From: Deltaproteobacteria bacterium
GTDB taxonomy: Bacteria; Desulfobacterota; Desulfuromonadia; Desulfuromonadales; Geopsychrobacteraceae
Assembly (NCBI GenBank): GCA_018399135.1
Contig: JAGYPB010000023.1
Coordinates: 1 to 42,000, forward strand
Direction of reading: 5' to 3'
Length of the DNA: 42,000 nt
The position numbers were made by a program, and so were the translations under genes. The notes beneath the pieces were generated by a model. It was not told the DNA's origin, did no database searches, and saw only the letters and a program-made list of their open reading frames with translations. The stretch's first letter is position 1, and each line of letters starts with the position of its first letter. Shown in pieces: positions 9,352-17,487 of the stretch.

Positions 9352-9372
9352 TGGGGTTTCTGCCTGACCCCA
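9352..9372 (+). other. Hairpin in the leader of the DUF485/ActP operon
   Basis: The 6-bp stem TGGGGT/ACCCCA encloses a 9-nt loop. It is not followed by a T-run, so it is not a classical terminator. It lies about 70 bp before the DUF485 start. Its role is unknown and it may be chance. Confidence 0.3.
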
Positions 9373-9444
9373 ATCACACTCGAACAACCGCTGAACATGT
9401 GGTCAGCCAGATCACAACTTATAATGAACGAGAGGAGATATTTT

Positions 9445-9711
9445 ATGGGACACGGACCTGCTGTCAAGTTGGGCAAAGATGACGCTGCCAGCTTTAAAAC
9501 CAGCCTGGGCGTTAAGATGTTTTTTGGCTACACAATCTTTTACGTCATTTTCATTGCGCTGAATGTCTACGCGCCTAAATCGATGGAAACCATCATCTTT
9601 GGTCAAACGGCCGCCGTTATCTGGGGCTTTTTTCTGCTGGGTCTCGCACTGATTATGGCAGTTATCTATAACCACTTCTGCACCCAAGCAGAAAAACGCT
9701 ATAACAGTTAA
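9445..9711 (+). CDS. DUF485 membrane protein (YjcH-like), acetate-symporter partner
   Basis: This 88-residue protein has a short hydrophilic N-terminus (KLGKDDAASFKTSLGVKM) and two transmembrane helices, VKMFFGYTIFYVIFIALNVY (about 27-46) and AVIWGFFLLGLALIMAVIY (about 60-78). This matches DUF485 proteins, which almost always precede ActP-type sodium:solute symporters and are thought to assist them. The start has GAGAGGAG 7 bp upstream; the longer frame beginning at 9277 lies in the leader and is not favoured. The symporter gene starts 14 bp downstream. Confidence 0.9.
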   Translation: MGHGPAVKLGKDDAASFKTSLGVKMFFGYTIFYVIFIALNVYAPKSMETIIFGQTAAVIWGFFLLGLALIMAVIYNHFCTQAEKRYNS

Positions 9712-9725
9712 GGGAGAACAGAACG

Positions 9726-11654
9726 ATGATATATACACAATCACCACTGGCTATCGGTCTGTTTATCTTCTTTGTGTTGTTTGTTCTTGGACTCTCTTTT
9801 TATCTCGCCCGCCGTACCAGTTCAGCCGAGGGTTACTACGCAGCCGGCGGCAACATTCACTGGATGACCAACGGCATCGCGTTTGCCGGTGACTACCTCT
9901 CGGCCGCATCCTTCCTCGGAATCTGCGGCATGATCGCGACTTCCGGCTATGACGGCTGGATGTACTCTATAGGCTACCTCGCCGGTTGGGTCGTTGCCCT
10001 GTTCCTGGTGGCCGAACCGATGAAGCGTCTGGGGAAATACACCTTTACTGATGCCCTCGATTCTAAATTCAATTCCAAGGCGATCCAGCTGATGGCAGCC
10101 ATATCCACTCTGCTGGTTTCAATTTTTTACCTGATTCCACAGATGGTTGGTGCCGGCGTTCTGGTTCAGCCCCTGATGGGTCTGCCTCACTGGGTTGGTG
10201 TCTGTATCGTCGGCGTTGTTGTAACCCTGATTGTTGCAACGGCAGGCATGGCATCAACGACCTATGTACAGTTCTTTAAGGGTGCCATGTTACTGATTGT
10301 GTCGACCGCTCTGGTCGGCATGGTACTGTTTCGCGGGCTGTCAACCACTCCGGAAAATGATGGCAAGCCCTACCATGATTTCACGACACTTTACGCCGAT
10401 AGCGCCCTGGTACTTGAAGACACCAGCTATCGTGTTATTGCCGGTCTTGACTCGATTTTTGGTAAAGAAGGGTTTGTCAAGCTGGAAAGAAATGGCAAGG
10501 AATCGATCTGGCAGCTGAACGAAACTTCTGAGGGATACCGTCTTGAAGAGACCCTTTATGCGACCCGTCTCAATGACGGCACCAGACTCTACAATGGTTC
10601 ACCGGCAGAAGAGGGCCAATTCTTCCCGGTCGGTCACATCAAGGAACTGGTCGTTAATGGCGAAGAAATGGTTGCTACCGGGCCCATTGGTCCGTTCAGT
10701 TTCCTCTCAGCTTTAACCGAATCGACGATTGTCCTTTGGGGCACAGCCTACGTTCCCGATGCAGATGGCATCACCACCATTTACTACCAGAAACCTACCC
10801 CGGGCTCCCAGATTCTGCGTCCGGGTCTGCGCTTCAAAGTCGACAACTCCACCCCGATGGAAAAGTTTAATTTCATCTCACTGATGCTGGCCCTGTTCTG
10901 CGGTACCGCTGCACTACCACACATTCTGATCCGTTATTACACGGTGCCAAGCCAGGCAGCCGCACGGAAGTCGACCATTGTCGCGATCGCCGGAATCGGT
11001 TTCTTTTACCTGCTGACACTGTTTATGGGCATGGGCGCAATGACCAGCGGGGTTATCAACCTGCTTGATAACAACATGTCGGCACCATTGCTGGCCTTGT
11101 CCTTTGGCGTCTTTCTTTTTGCCATCATTTCATCGCTCGCCTTTGCTACGGTACTAGGCACCGTATCCGGTCTGATTGTCGCCTCTTCAGGGGCCATCGC
11201 CCATGACCTTCTGGATAATTTCCTTGGTCTGAAAATGACCGATCGGGTCAAAGTACGTGCCGGCAAAATATCGGCTGTCTGTGTCGGTGCCATTGCTATC
11301 TATCTGGGGATTGTCTTCGAAGGGATGAACGTTTCTTTCCTGGTTGGCTGGGCCTTTGCGGTAGCAGCATCGGCGAACCTGCCGGCCATCCTGATGCTGC
11401 TGTTCTGGAGTAAAACAACGGCTCGGGGCGTCGCGGCCTCAATCACTGTCGGCCTGGTCAGCTCACTCGGTCTGATCCTGGTGTCACCTGACATGTGGTT
11501 GCGTTACGGCAAGCTACCGGCAGATGCGCCGATACAGTTCAACAGTCCGGCGCTGATCTCAATACCTCTGGCTTTTGCTGCCCTGGTTGTGATATCACTG
11601 CTGACACAAAAAGATGTAAACATCGGGCACGCTACCGAGCCATCAAGTAACTGA
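9726..11654 (+). CDS. actP: Sodium:solute symporter, ActP-like (acetate/short carboxylate uptake)
   Basis: This is a 642-residue inner-membrane SSS-family transporter. The first six helices (to about residue 206) include the family block AGDYLSAASFLGICGMIA and the segment AGMASTTYVQFFKGAML. The second half resumes at about residue 380 with LMLALFCGTAALPHILIRYYTV, a typical ActP block, and continues with SSLAFATVLGTVSGL. Between them lies an enlarged hydrophilic loop of about 170 residues, much longer than in E. coli ActP (549 residues in total). The pairing with DUF485 supports acetate or another monocarboxylate as substrate. A 13-bp hairpin follows the stop. Confidence 0.85.
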   Translation: MIYTQSPLAIGLFIFFVLFVLGLSFYLARRTSSAEGYYAAGGNIHWMTNGIAFAGDYLSAASFLGICGMIATSGYDGWMYSIGYLAGWVVALFLVAEPMKRLGKYTFTDALDSKFNSKAIQLMAAISTLLVSIFYLIPQMVGAGVLVQPLMGLPHWVGVCIVGVVVTLIVATAGMASTTYVQFFKGAMLLIVSTALVGMVLFRGLSTTPENDGKPYHDFTTLYADSALVLEDTSYRVIAGLDSIFGKEGFVKLERNGKESIWQLNETSEGYRLEETLYATRLNDGTRLYNGSPAEEGQFFPVGHIKELVVNGEEMVATGPIGPFSFLSALTESTIVLWGTAYVPDADGITTIYYQKPTPGSQILRPGLRFKVDNSTPMEKFNFISLMLALFCGTAALPHILIRYYTVPSQAAARKSTIVAIAGIGFFYLLTLFMGMGAMTSGVINLLDNNMSAPLLALSFGVFLFAIISSLAFATVLGTVSGLIVASSGAIAHDLLDNFLGLKMTDRVKVRAGKISAVCVGAIAIYLGIVFEGMNVSFLVGWAFAVAASANLPAILMLLFWSKTTARGVAASITVGLVSSLGLILVSPDMWLRYGKLPADAPIQFNSPALISIPLAFAALVVISLLTQKDVNIGHATEPSSN

Positions 11655-11680
11655 TCAATCGTACTATCACCGTACGCCCC

Positions 11681-11715
11681 CGAACGGGCCGTCCCATCAT
11701 GTGACGGCCCGTTCG
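11681..11715 (+). terminator. Strong 13-bp hairpin after the symporter gene
   Basis: The perfect inverted repeat CGAACGGGCCGTC/GACGGCCCGTTCG encloses a 9-nt loop. It lies 26 bp after the symporter stop. It has no T-run behind it, so it may act as an mRNA-stabilising or processing structure rather than a true terminator. Confidence 0.5.
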
Positions 11716-11730
11716 TTATGGAGCCTGCTT

Positions 11731-12351
11731 ATGAACCGCTTCCGTGTCACTCTTATTGCCGTCTGCCTGGTATTGTTCTGGCTGGCCTACAATGACATCA
11801 GCTTGTTTTTGCGCAACCCGGATTCTCTGGTGATCAGCATCAATGAACTGGAAGCTCTGGATAGAGCACCACGGGAATGGATGACTGTTACCGGTGGCTA
11901 CCCTGACTATCTTCAGGGGATCAATATGTCCGGCAGCATGGACTTTGAAGCCTTTTTGGTTCCTTTATCCAGCTCACCTGACAGCAGCAACTACAGGGTC
12001 TGGTTTGAAACCAGAGACCCTGAAATTCTTGAGGCATTGTCTACCTACTATTTTTTACTCGACACAGAAGAACAGCGGCGGGAATTTCTCGAAGAAAAAT
12101 CCCCTCTTTTTACCAGTCAGCACCTTTTGATCGGAATGACAGCCGCTGAACTGGTTACCAATTCCAATCAAAAAAAACTCCTCAGCATGCTTGAGCAAAT
12201 GGGAGTAGAAGCCTCAGGTACTCCCATTTTCATCAGCGAGGGGAAAGAACCGGTTATCTGGCGCGGGGTCTTTTTTGCTCTGGTCGCCTTTGCCGGCCTC
12301 ATGAAACTGACCTGGGACATACGATCCAGATCGCAACCTTCCCGTAGCTGA
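11731..12351 (+). CDS. Membrane-anchored protein of unknown function, two terminal TM helices
   Basis: This 206-residue protein has an N-terminal helix (VTLIAVCLVLFWLAY, about residues 6-20), a soluble middle of about 150 residues, and a C-terminal helix (GVFFALVAFAGLMKLTW). Both ends are therefore in the membrane, with the middle probably on one side. I recognise no family motif. The ATG is preceded by GGAG at a 7-bp spacing; a GTG 30 bp upstream lies inside the hairpin loop and is not favoured. Its stop is one base from the stop of the convergent aminotransferase gene. Confidence 0.7.
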   Translation: MNRFRVTLIAVCLVLFWLAYNDISLFLRNPDSLVISINELEALDRAPREWMTVTGGYPDYLQGINMSGSMDFEAFLVPLSSSPDSSNYRVWFETRDPEILEALSTYYFLLDTEEQRREFLEEKSPLFTSQHLLIGMTAAELVTNSNQKKLLSMLEQMGVEASGTPIFISEGKEPVIWRGVFFALVAFAGLMKLTWDIRSRSQPSRS

Positions 12352-12352
12352 T

Positions 12353-13648
12353 TTATTTGGCAGCTTCAAGCCATTCACAGATTTTTGTAATGGCCACGGT
12401 AACCTTCTCACAGCAGGTAGACAAAAACTCTTCTCCCAACTCCCTGTCGGAACCAATCTGCTCCGCTGCGGCGAGGGCTTTGGCGCCGTCAAAATCGACA
12501 CAGGCAATGCGTGCAGTCAACTCATTTGCCGGCCGCCCAAAACTACTTCCCGGTAAAATTGCCACACCGGTTTCCTGTAACAATCGCTCACACAAAATAG
12601 CACTGTTAGTGATACCCTTTTTAAGCAATGTCTCACGCAAGGGCTCAAAATCAGGCAATAAATAAAAAGCCCCGTCCGGTTTGGCGACAAGCACTCCCGC
12701 TGTGGTGAGTGTTGAGCAGATCCAGTCGGTTAGTGCCTTGAGAATTCTGCGACAATTCACCAGGTAACCTTCTATCTCTGCTCCTCCTTGAAAGGCTTTC
12801 ACTGCGGCGTATTGGATTGGCGCACTAGTGGCGGTAAAGGTTTCGCTGGCAACCACAGCCATCGCATCACTTAACCACCGTAATTGCGCAGGAAAGGCAA
12901 AAGATCCGAGGCGCCACCCTCCGGCACCGGCCCATTTACTCAAACCGCTGGCAATGATTGTCCCTTCGGGATAGTAACGAGCAATGGAACGATGGTTGCC
13001 GGTAAAATTCAGCTCACCGTAAATCTCGTCCGAGAGCAGAATAATCCGATATTTTCTGGCAACCGCTGCCAATTCCTGTAGCTGCTGGTCGGTATAGGAA
13101 CAACCGGTTGGATTATTGGGATAATTGAGGATAACAATGCGCGGCTTGTGGGGATCACGTAAACAAAAAGAGTCAAGTTCGTCTGCAGACAGCAACCAGT
13201 TACTGTCTTCTTCGGTTTGCAGCCAGTGAACATGACGTCCGATAATATGGGCCTGGGGAGCGTAGGATACCCAGCTTGGAGTAGGAATCACAAGATCTCC
13301 GTAATACACCAGTTGCAGAATGAACATGAGCTCTTTCGATCCTGGTCCGATCAACACGTCATCTTTGGTCATTGCCAGGTTCTGTGAACGACGATAATAG
13401 CCGGCAATAGCATCACAAAGGGCCGGCAGACCACGGACAGGAAGATAATCTTTCTGATGGGCATTATTCTGCAGCTCTTTTACAACTGATCGGGGGACAG
13501 GAAAAGGTGATTGCCCCAATCCTAACTTGTAAACGGTTTGTCCCTCTGCTATCAAGCGGTTGCTTTGTTCATTGATACCCAGGGTTGCTGAAACCGGCAA
13601 CCCGCGGACGTTAAGATTCAGATGGACCTCATGCTTTATAATGTGCAT
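12353..13648 (-). CDS. Pyridoxal-phosphate-dependent aminotransferase, class I/II
   Basis: This is a fold-type I aminotransferase of 431 residues. It has the substrate/cofactor blocks NYPNNPTG and LLSDEIYGEL, and the PLP-binding lysine in SGLSKWAGAGGWRLG (about residue 250). It resembles the aspartate aminotransferase family; the amino acid specificity cannot be set from sequence. The ATG is preceded by AAGGAG at a 7-bp spacing; two TTG codons just upstream would sit on that site. A C-terminal extension of about 40 residues after the family end (DRELGEEFLSTCCEKVT onward) may be helical. It has its own promoter with a palindrome, described separately. Confidence 0.88.
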   Translation of the reverse strand: MHIIKHEVHLNLNVRGLPVSATLGINEQSNRLIAEGQTVYKLGLGQSPFPVPRSVVKELQNNAHQKDYLPVRGLPALCDAIAGYYRRSQNLAMTKDDVLIGPGSKELMFILQLVYYGDLVIPTPSWVSYAPQAHIIGRHVHWLQTEEDSNWLLSADELDSFCLRDPHKPRIVILNYPNNPTGCSYTDQQLQELAAVARKYRIILLSDEIYGELNFTGNHRSIARYYPEGTIIASGLSKWAGAGGWRLGSFAFPAQLRWLSDAMAVVASETFTATSAPIQYAAVKAFQGGAEIEGYLVNCRRILKALTDWICSTLTTAGVLVAKPDGAFYLLPDFEPLRETLLKKGITNSAILCERLLQETGVAILPGSSFGRPANELTARIACVDFDGAKALAAAEQIGSDRELGEEFLSTCCEKVTVAITKICEWLEAAK

Positions 13649-13674
13649 CAACAAGCTCCTTTATCAGAAAAAAG

Positions 13675-13730
13675 GGTAACTATTCAGTTGTAGTCCTTGC
13701 GCAGGAGAGGGGATCCTGTGCTGAACAGAC
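13675..13730 (-). repeat. Short dispersed repeat, copy B
   Basis: On the plus strand this reads GGTAACTATTCAG, then CCTTGCGCAGG, then GGGGATCCTGTGCTGAACAG. The ends are imperfect inverted repeats (CTATTCAG/CTGAACAG). Read on the minus strand it lies in the aminotransferase leader, where the hairpin is followed within 6 nt by a run of six T, so it could attenuate transcription. Confidence 0.6.
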
Positions 13731-13764
13731 CCAAAAAAATTGACCTTTCCATCAGGTGACGACT

Positions 13765-13806
13765 GTAGATTGTCGACATTCTACGATTGCCGCAGCCTGA
13801 TTTCAA
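13765..13806 (-). promoter_or_regulatory. Predicted promoter with overlapping palindrome, aminotransferase gene
   Basis: On the minus strand TTGAAA (13801-13806) is followed after 17 bp by TAGAAT (13778-13783). A 20-bp near-perfect palindrome, GTAGAATGTCGACAATCTAC (13765-13784), covers the -10 box and the expected start site, as a repressor operator would. The predicted leader is about 120 nt and includes repeat copy B. Confidence 0.6.
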
Positions 13807-13852
13807 TATAATTCCAGTAACAGCTTGTTTTTTCCTTTTATCTTGTTCGATG

Positions 13853-14005
13853 TTATAACAATCCAGGAGGGCGATCTCGATTGACCAGAATCGTCTGATC
13901 GATCATCTCTCCGCAGGACGTACACTTCCAGGCATCATAGGATCTTACAAAATTGTAGTAGGTTTCTGAATGCATTCTTCCCTTACATTTTGGACACTTC
14001 ATCAT
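13853..14005 (-). CDS. Small zinc-ribbon protein
   Basis: This is a 50-residue protein beginning MMKCPKCKGRMHSETY and continuing to AWKCTSCGEMIDQ. The two C-x2-C knuckles about 28 residues apart form a classic zinc ribbon, which may bind nucleic acid or protein. The start is uncertain: an in-frame ATG at 14041 forms an ATGA overlap with the cimA stop and would add 12 residues, while the paired ATGs at 14005/14002 follow AGAGAG and begin directly at the ribbon. It is the last gene of the tilS-to-cimA run. The function is unknown. Confidence 0.7.
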   Translation of the reverse strand: MMKCPKCKGRMHSETYYNFVRSYDAWKCTSCGEMIDQTILVNRDRPPGLL

Positions 14006-14037
14006 CAGGGTCTCTCTTGGCAAGGGGTCTTCAGCAA

Positions 14038-15609
14038 TCATTGCTGGTCTTTATACAGTTTGTAGATAAAAGCATCGGCCAAAGCCTGATAAGACGCATC
14101 GACGACATTGCTGCTGACGCCAACGGTTCCCCAACGGCTGTCCTCATCACCTGTTTCAACCAGCACACGAATGACTGAGTCGGTACCCTGACTCGATGGA
14201 AGAACCCTGACCTTGTAGTCGAGTAATTTGATATCTGCAAGCTGCGGATAAAAACTGATTAACGCCTTGCGCATGGCACGATCAAGGGCGTTAACCGGAC
14301 CATTACCATCGGCCGCCATATGCTCAACGCGCCCACCAACCTTAACCTTGATCGTCGCCTCCGAAACCGGACACTGATCGCTCTCACGCAAGGTATCTAT
14401 GACCCTGAAAGCGGTAATATGGAAATACTGCTTGAGCTGCCCCATCGCCCTGAGCATCAACAGCTCAAAAGAGGCTTCAGCTCCTTCGAACTGAAACCCC
14501 TGATTTTCGAGCTCTTTAATTTGCTCAAGAATTTCCAGGGTTACGGGGTCTTTATCATCAATTTTGATGCCACATTCCTGTGCTTTGGCAAGGATATTAG
14601 AACGTCCCGACAGATCCGAAACCAGAACCCTGGTTTTGTTGCCGACCAGTTCCGGCCGGATATGTTCGTAGGTTTCCGGGTGGCGCTGGATGGCCGATAC
14701 ATGAACCCCGCCTTTATGGGCAAATGCTGAATTGCCGACAAATGCCTGGTGTTTCAGGGGGGTCAGATTGGCCAGTTCGTAAATAGCCCGTGATGCCTTG
14801 CGCAGATTCTCCAGTTTTCCTTGCTGGAAACATTCCTTGTTCATTTTGAGGATCAATGAAGGAATAATAGAGCAGAGATTTGCGTTGCCGCAACGCTCGC
14901 CAAAGCCGTTCATGGTTCCTTGAACGTGGACAGCACCGCTGACAACCGCCATAAGGGAATTGGCAACTGCGCATTCGCTGTCATTATGGGCATGAATCCC
15001 TAGCGGCACATCGACTTCGCGGCGCACATGTTCAATAATTGTCGGGATTTCGTGGGGCAGAGTCCCGCCGTTGGTATCACACAACACCAGGCAATCGGCA
15101 CCGGCCTGGGCTGCAGCCTGCAGGGTTTTCAACGCATATTCAGGGTTGGCCTTGTAGCCATCGAAGAAATGCTCAGCATCATAAATGACCTCGCCCACCC
15201 GCTCTTTCAGGTAGGCGAGGGAATCGTTGATCATATCGAGGTTTTCTTCCAGGGAAACGCGCAGAGCCTCGCGCACATGAAAATCCCAGGTTTTACCAAA
15301 GATAGTCACCACATCGGGACGCGCCTCGATCAGCATCTTGATATTGTTATCCTGATCCGGGGTAATTCGCGCCCGGCGGGTAGAACCGAATGCTGCGATC
15401 TTGCTATGAGAAAGGGGTTCCCTCTGGATTGCCTCAAAAAAACCGATGTCCTTGGGGTTGGAACCGGGCCAACCACCTTCAATATAATCAATTCCCAACG
15501 CATCCAGATGTTTGGCAATCCGCACCTTATCCTGAACCTGGAACGAGATATCCTCAGCCTGGGTTCCATCCCTTAAGGTGGTATCGTACAGAAAAACCCT
15601 GTTACTCAT
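14038..15609 (-). CDS. cimA: (R)-citramalate synthase
   Basis: CimA condenses pyruvate with acetyl-CoA to citramalate, giving an isoleucine route that avoids threonine; this route is known in Geobacter. The 523-residue protein starts with the DRE-TIM motif [12 protein letters not shown], has the metal-binding block [15 protein letters not shown] and the catalytic region [19 protein letters not shown], and ends in a LeuA-type allosteric domain (about residues 395-523). Its length and the [13 protein letters not shown] variant match the CimA/LeuA2 branch rather than LeuA. The ATG at 15609 has AAAGGG about 10 bp upstream; the ATG at 15627 lacks a ribosome site. It follows lysC after about 32 bp. 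Confidence 0.93.
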   Translation of the reverse strand: MSNRVFLYDTTLRDGTQAEDISFQVQDKVRIAKHLDALGIDYIEGGWPGSNPKDIGFFEAIQREPLSHSKIAAFGSTRRARITPDQDNNIKMLIEARPDVVTIFGKTWDFHVREALRVSLEENLDMINDSLAYLKERVGEVIYDAEHFFDGYKANPEYALKTLQAAAQAGADCLVLCDTNGGTLPHEIPTIIEHVRREVDVPLGIHAHNDSECAVANSLMAVVSGAVHVQGTMNGFGERCGNANLCSIIPSLILKMNKECFQQGKLENLRKASRAIYELANLTPLKHQAFVGNSAFAHKGGVHVSAIQRHPETYEHIRPELVGNKTRVLVSDLSGRSNILAKAQECGIKIDDKDPVTLEILEQIKELENQGFQFEGAEASFELLMLRAMGQLKQYFHITAFRVIDTLRESDQCPVSEATIKVKVGGRVEHMAADGNGPVNALDRAMRKALISFYPQLADIKLLDYKVRVLPSSQGTDSVIRVLVETGDEDSRWGTVGVSSNVVDASYQALADAFIYKLYKDQQ

Positions 15610-15641
15610 GAACAATGACCCTTTCATTCAAAAAAACTATT

Positions 15642-16877
15642 TCAGGCTTCTGCCCTCTCGCGATCAAGACCGAAAGCTTCGTGCAGGATACGTACTGCCA
15701 GCTCGGTATATTTATCGGAGATAACACATGACACTTTGATTTCACTGGTGGAAATCATTTCAATATTGATCCCCTCGCGAGCCAGGGTGTCAAACATGGT
15801 CGTAGCTACTCCCGAGTGCGAACGCATGCCGACACCGACGATAGAAACCTTGGCAATATTGGTGTTATGGCTGACACCGCGGGCATTAATATCTTTTGCT
15901 ACAGCTTCAATAATCTGCAGCGCTTTTTTGCAGTCAGACTTGGGCACGGTAAAGGTGATGTCAGTTGCGCCCTGATGGGAAATGTTCTGAATGATCATAT
16001 CCACAGTAATATTATTTTGACTTAACGGACTGAAAATCTGCGATGCAACCCCGGGCTGATCGGGAACACCAAAAATGCTGATTTTTGCTTCATCCTTGTT
16101 AAAGGTGACACCTGAAACCAATACGGCTTCCATTTCTTGATCCTCCTTCATGACAAGTGTTCCCTGCGAATCATCAAAGCTGGAACGCACATGTACGACA
16201 ACGTTATATTTCTTGGCAAATTCAACACTGCGGATCTGCAGGATCTTCGCTCCTAAGGATGCCATTTCCAGCATCTCTTCATAGGAGATCTTTTCGATCT
16301 TACGCGCTTCCGGCACAATTCGTGGATCGGTGGTATAGACACCGTCGACGTCGGTATAGATTTCACACACATCGGTTTTCAGGGCGGCAGCAACAGCAAC
16401 CGCCGAGGTGTCTGACCCAATCCGACCTAACGTCGTAATATTGCCGTCACAATCGGTACCCCGGAAACCGGCGACCACGACAATAGTACCCGCTTTCAAC
16501 ACCTGCGCGGATATTTTTGTCACCACCTCCTCAATCCGGGCGCGGGAATGAGCCTTGTCGGTCAACATCGGAATCTGCGAGCCGAGGTAGCTTTCTTTTG
16601 GCGTTGTAACCCATCGACTTCAAACACATGGACAACAAAGCACCGTCACTCGTTCGCCAGTTGACACCAGCAACATCGTATTCCCGCGTTCGTCGGGCAT
16701 TTCAGAGATTTCATTCGCCAGCGCAACCAGACGATTGGTTTCACCAGCCATTGCCGATACGATAACAATGACCTCATTACCTTCATCGAAGGTTTTAGCG
16801 ACCCGACGAGCGACATTCTGGATACGCTCGACGGTACCTACTGAAGTTCCGCCGTACTTCTGAACGATCAGAGCCAT
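15642..16877 (-). pseudogene. lysC: Aspartate kinase LysC, frame-disrupted
   Basis: Aspartokinase catalyses the first step of Lys, Met, Thr and DAP synthesis. The N-terminus [19 protein letters not shown] (ATG 16877, with AAGGAGG upstream) and the rest ([31 protein letters not shown], two C-terminal ACT domains ending near [12 protein letters not shown]) are fully typical. The middle is broken. After VSTGERVTV the frame runs into LCCPCV and a TGA (near 16620). A base is missing next to 16640 and four bases (CTTT, plus strand, 16591-16599) are duplicated; fixing both restores [27 protein letters not shown]. The net change is +3, so both flanks share one frame. It may be a sequence error or a real lesion. 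Confidence 0.9.
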
Positions 16878-16902
16878 AACAGTTGTTTTCCTCCTTATCA
16901 GG

Positions 16903-16924
16903 AAAAACCGACAATTATTGTCGG
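16903..16924 (-). terminator. Weak intrinsic terminator between tsaE and lysC
   Basis: On the minus strand CCGACAA-TAA-TTGTCGG is followed by five T. The stem is 7 bp with a 3-nt loop. It lies in the 103-bp gap between the tsaE stop and lysC and could reduce transcription into lysC. Confidence 0.5.
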
Positions 16925-16980
16925 CAGATAAATATTCATACAAGAATTCTTCATAACAAGAAACCCCAGCTTGGTCAAAG

Positions 16981-17487
16981 CTATTTTTCCAAACGACGCA
17001 AATCCAGGCCGACTGCTTGCAGCTGTTCTACCAAGCGATTGAACCACTTGAGCGCCTCTGCCCCCCTGGTCGAAAAAACCAGGTGCCTCCGGCCCTCATC
17101 CACCACACAGATATCGATCCAGATTCCTTCGACATCAGGATTTTCAAGCTTGTCCGGCCATTCCACCAAGGTGATCCCGGTACCGAAAGCATACTCATCA
17201 AAACCAATATCAATCAGATCATCAGGACCGGATAATCGGTAAAGGTCAAAATGATAGAGATCCAGCCGCGCCGGATAATGATTCATCAAGGTAAAGGTCG
17301 GACTGGTGATCGGGATCTCGGAAGCAACCCCTAATCCACGCGCGATGCCCCGTGCTATAACAGTTTTGCCGGCACCAAGCTGACCCTGCAACAGGATCAG
17401 CAGCGGCACATCAAGATGGCGGCCCATCAACGTACCAATCTCTAAGGACTGTTCTTCACTGGCAGAGATCAGCAACCAACTGGACAT
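16981..17487 (-). CDS. tsaE: tRNA threonylcarbamoyladenosine biosynthesis ATPase
   Basis: TsaE is the ATPase that works with TsaB and TsaD to make t6A at position 37 of ANN-decoding tRNAs. Walker A is GQLGAGKT (residues 35-42). The family blocks [18 protein letters not shown] and VEWPDKL are present in order. The length of 168 residues is normal. Its ATG shares one base with the stop of the CBS protein gene upstream (TGATG), so translation is probably coupled. Confidence 0.95.
   Translation of the reverse strand: MSSWLLISASEEQSLEIGTLMGRHLDVPLLILLQGQLGAGKTVIARGIARGLGVASEIPITSPTFTLMNHYPARLDLYHFDLYRLSGPDDLIDIGFDEYAFGTGITLVEWPDKLENPDVEGIWIDICVVDEGRRHLVFSTRGAEALKWFNRLVEQLQAVGLDLRRLEK

Larger units (their letters stand above)
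9038..9444 (+). other. 407-bp intergenic region before the DUF485/ActP pair
   Basis: This is the only long stretch without a clear gene. From left to right it holds a possible 23-codon remnant frame (9034-9105) overlapping the epmA stop, an AT-rich stretch with a CAAAAC-GCTA-GTTTTG hairpin and T-run (9222-9248), a strong predicted promoter (9251-9278), and a leader of roughly 160 nt containing a TGGGGT/ACCCCA hairpin. No known riboswitch fold was recognised. Confidence 0.6.

Noticed and set aside
16620..16622. TGA in lysC read as selenocysteine
   Set aside because: The residues around it do not match aspartokinase in that frame, while correcting two indels restores the family sequence exactly, so a recoded stop is not the explanation.
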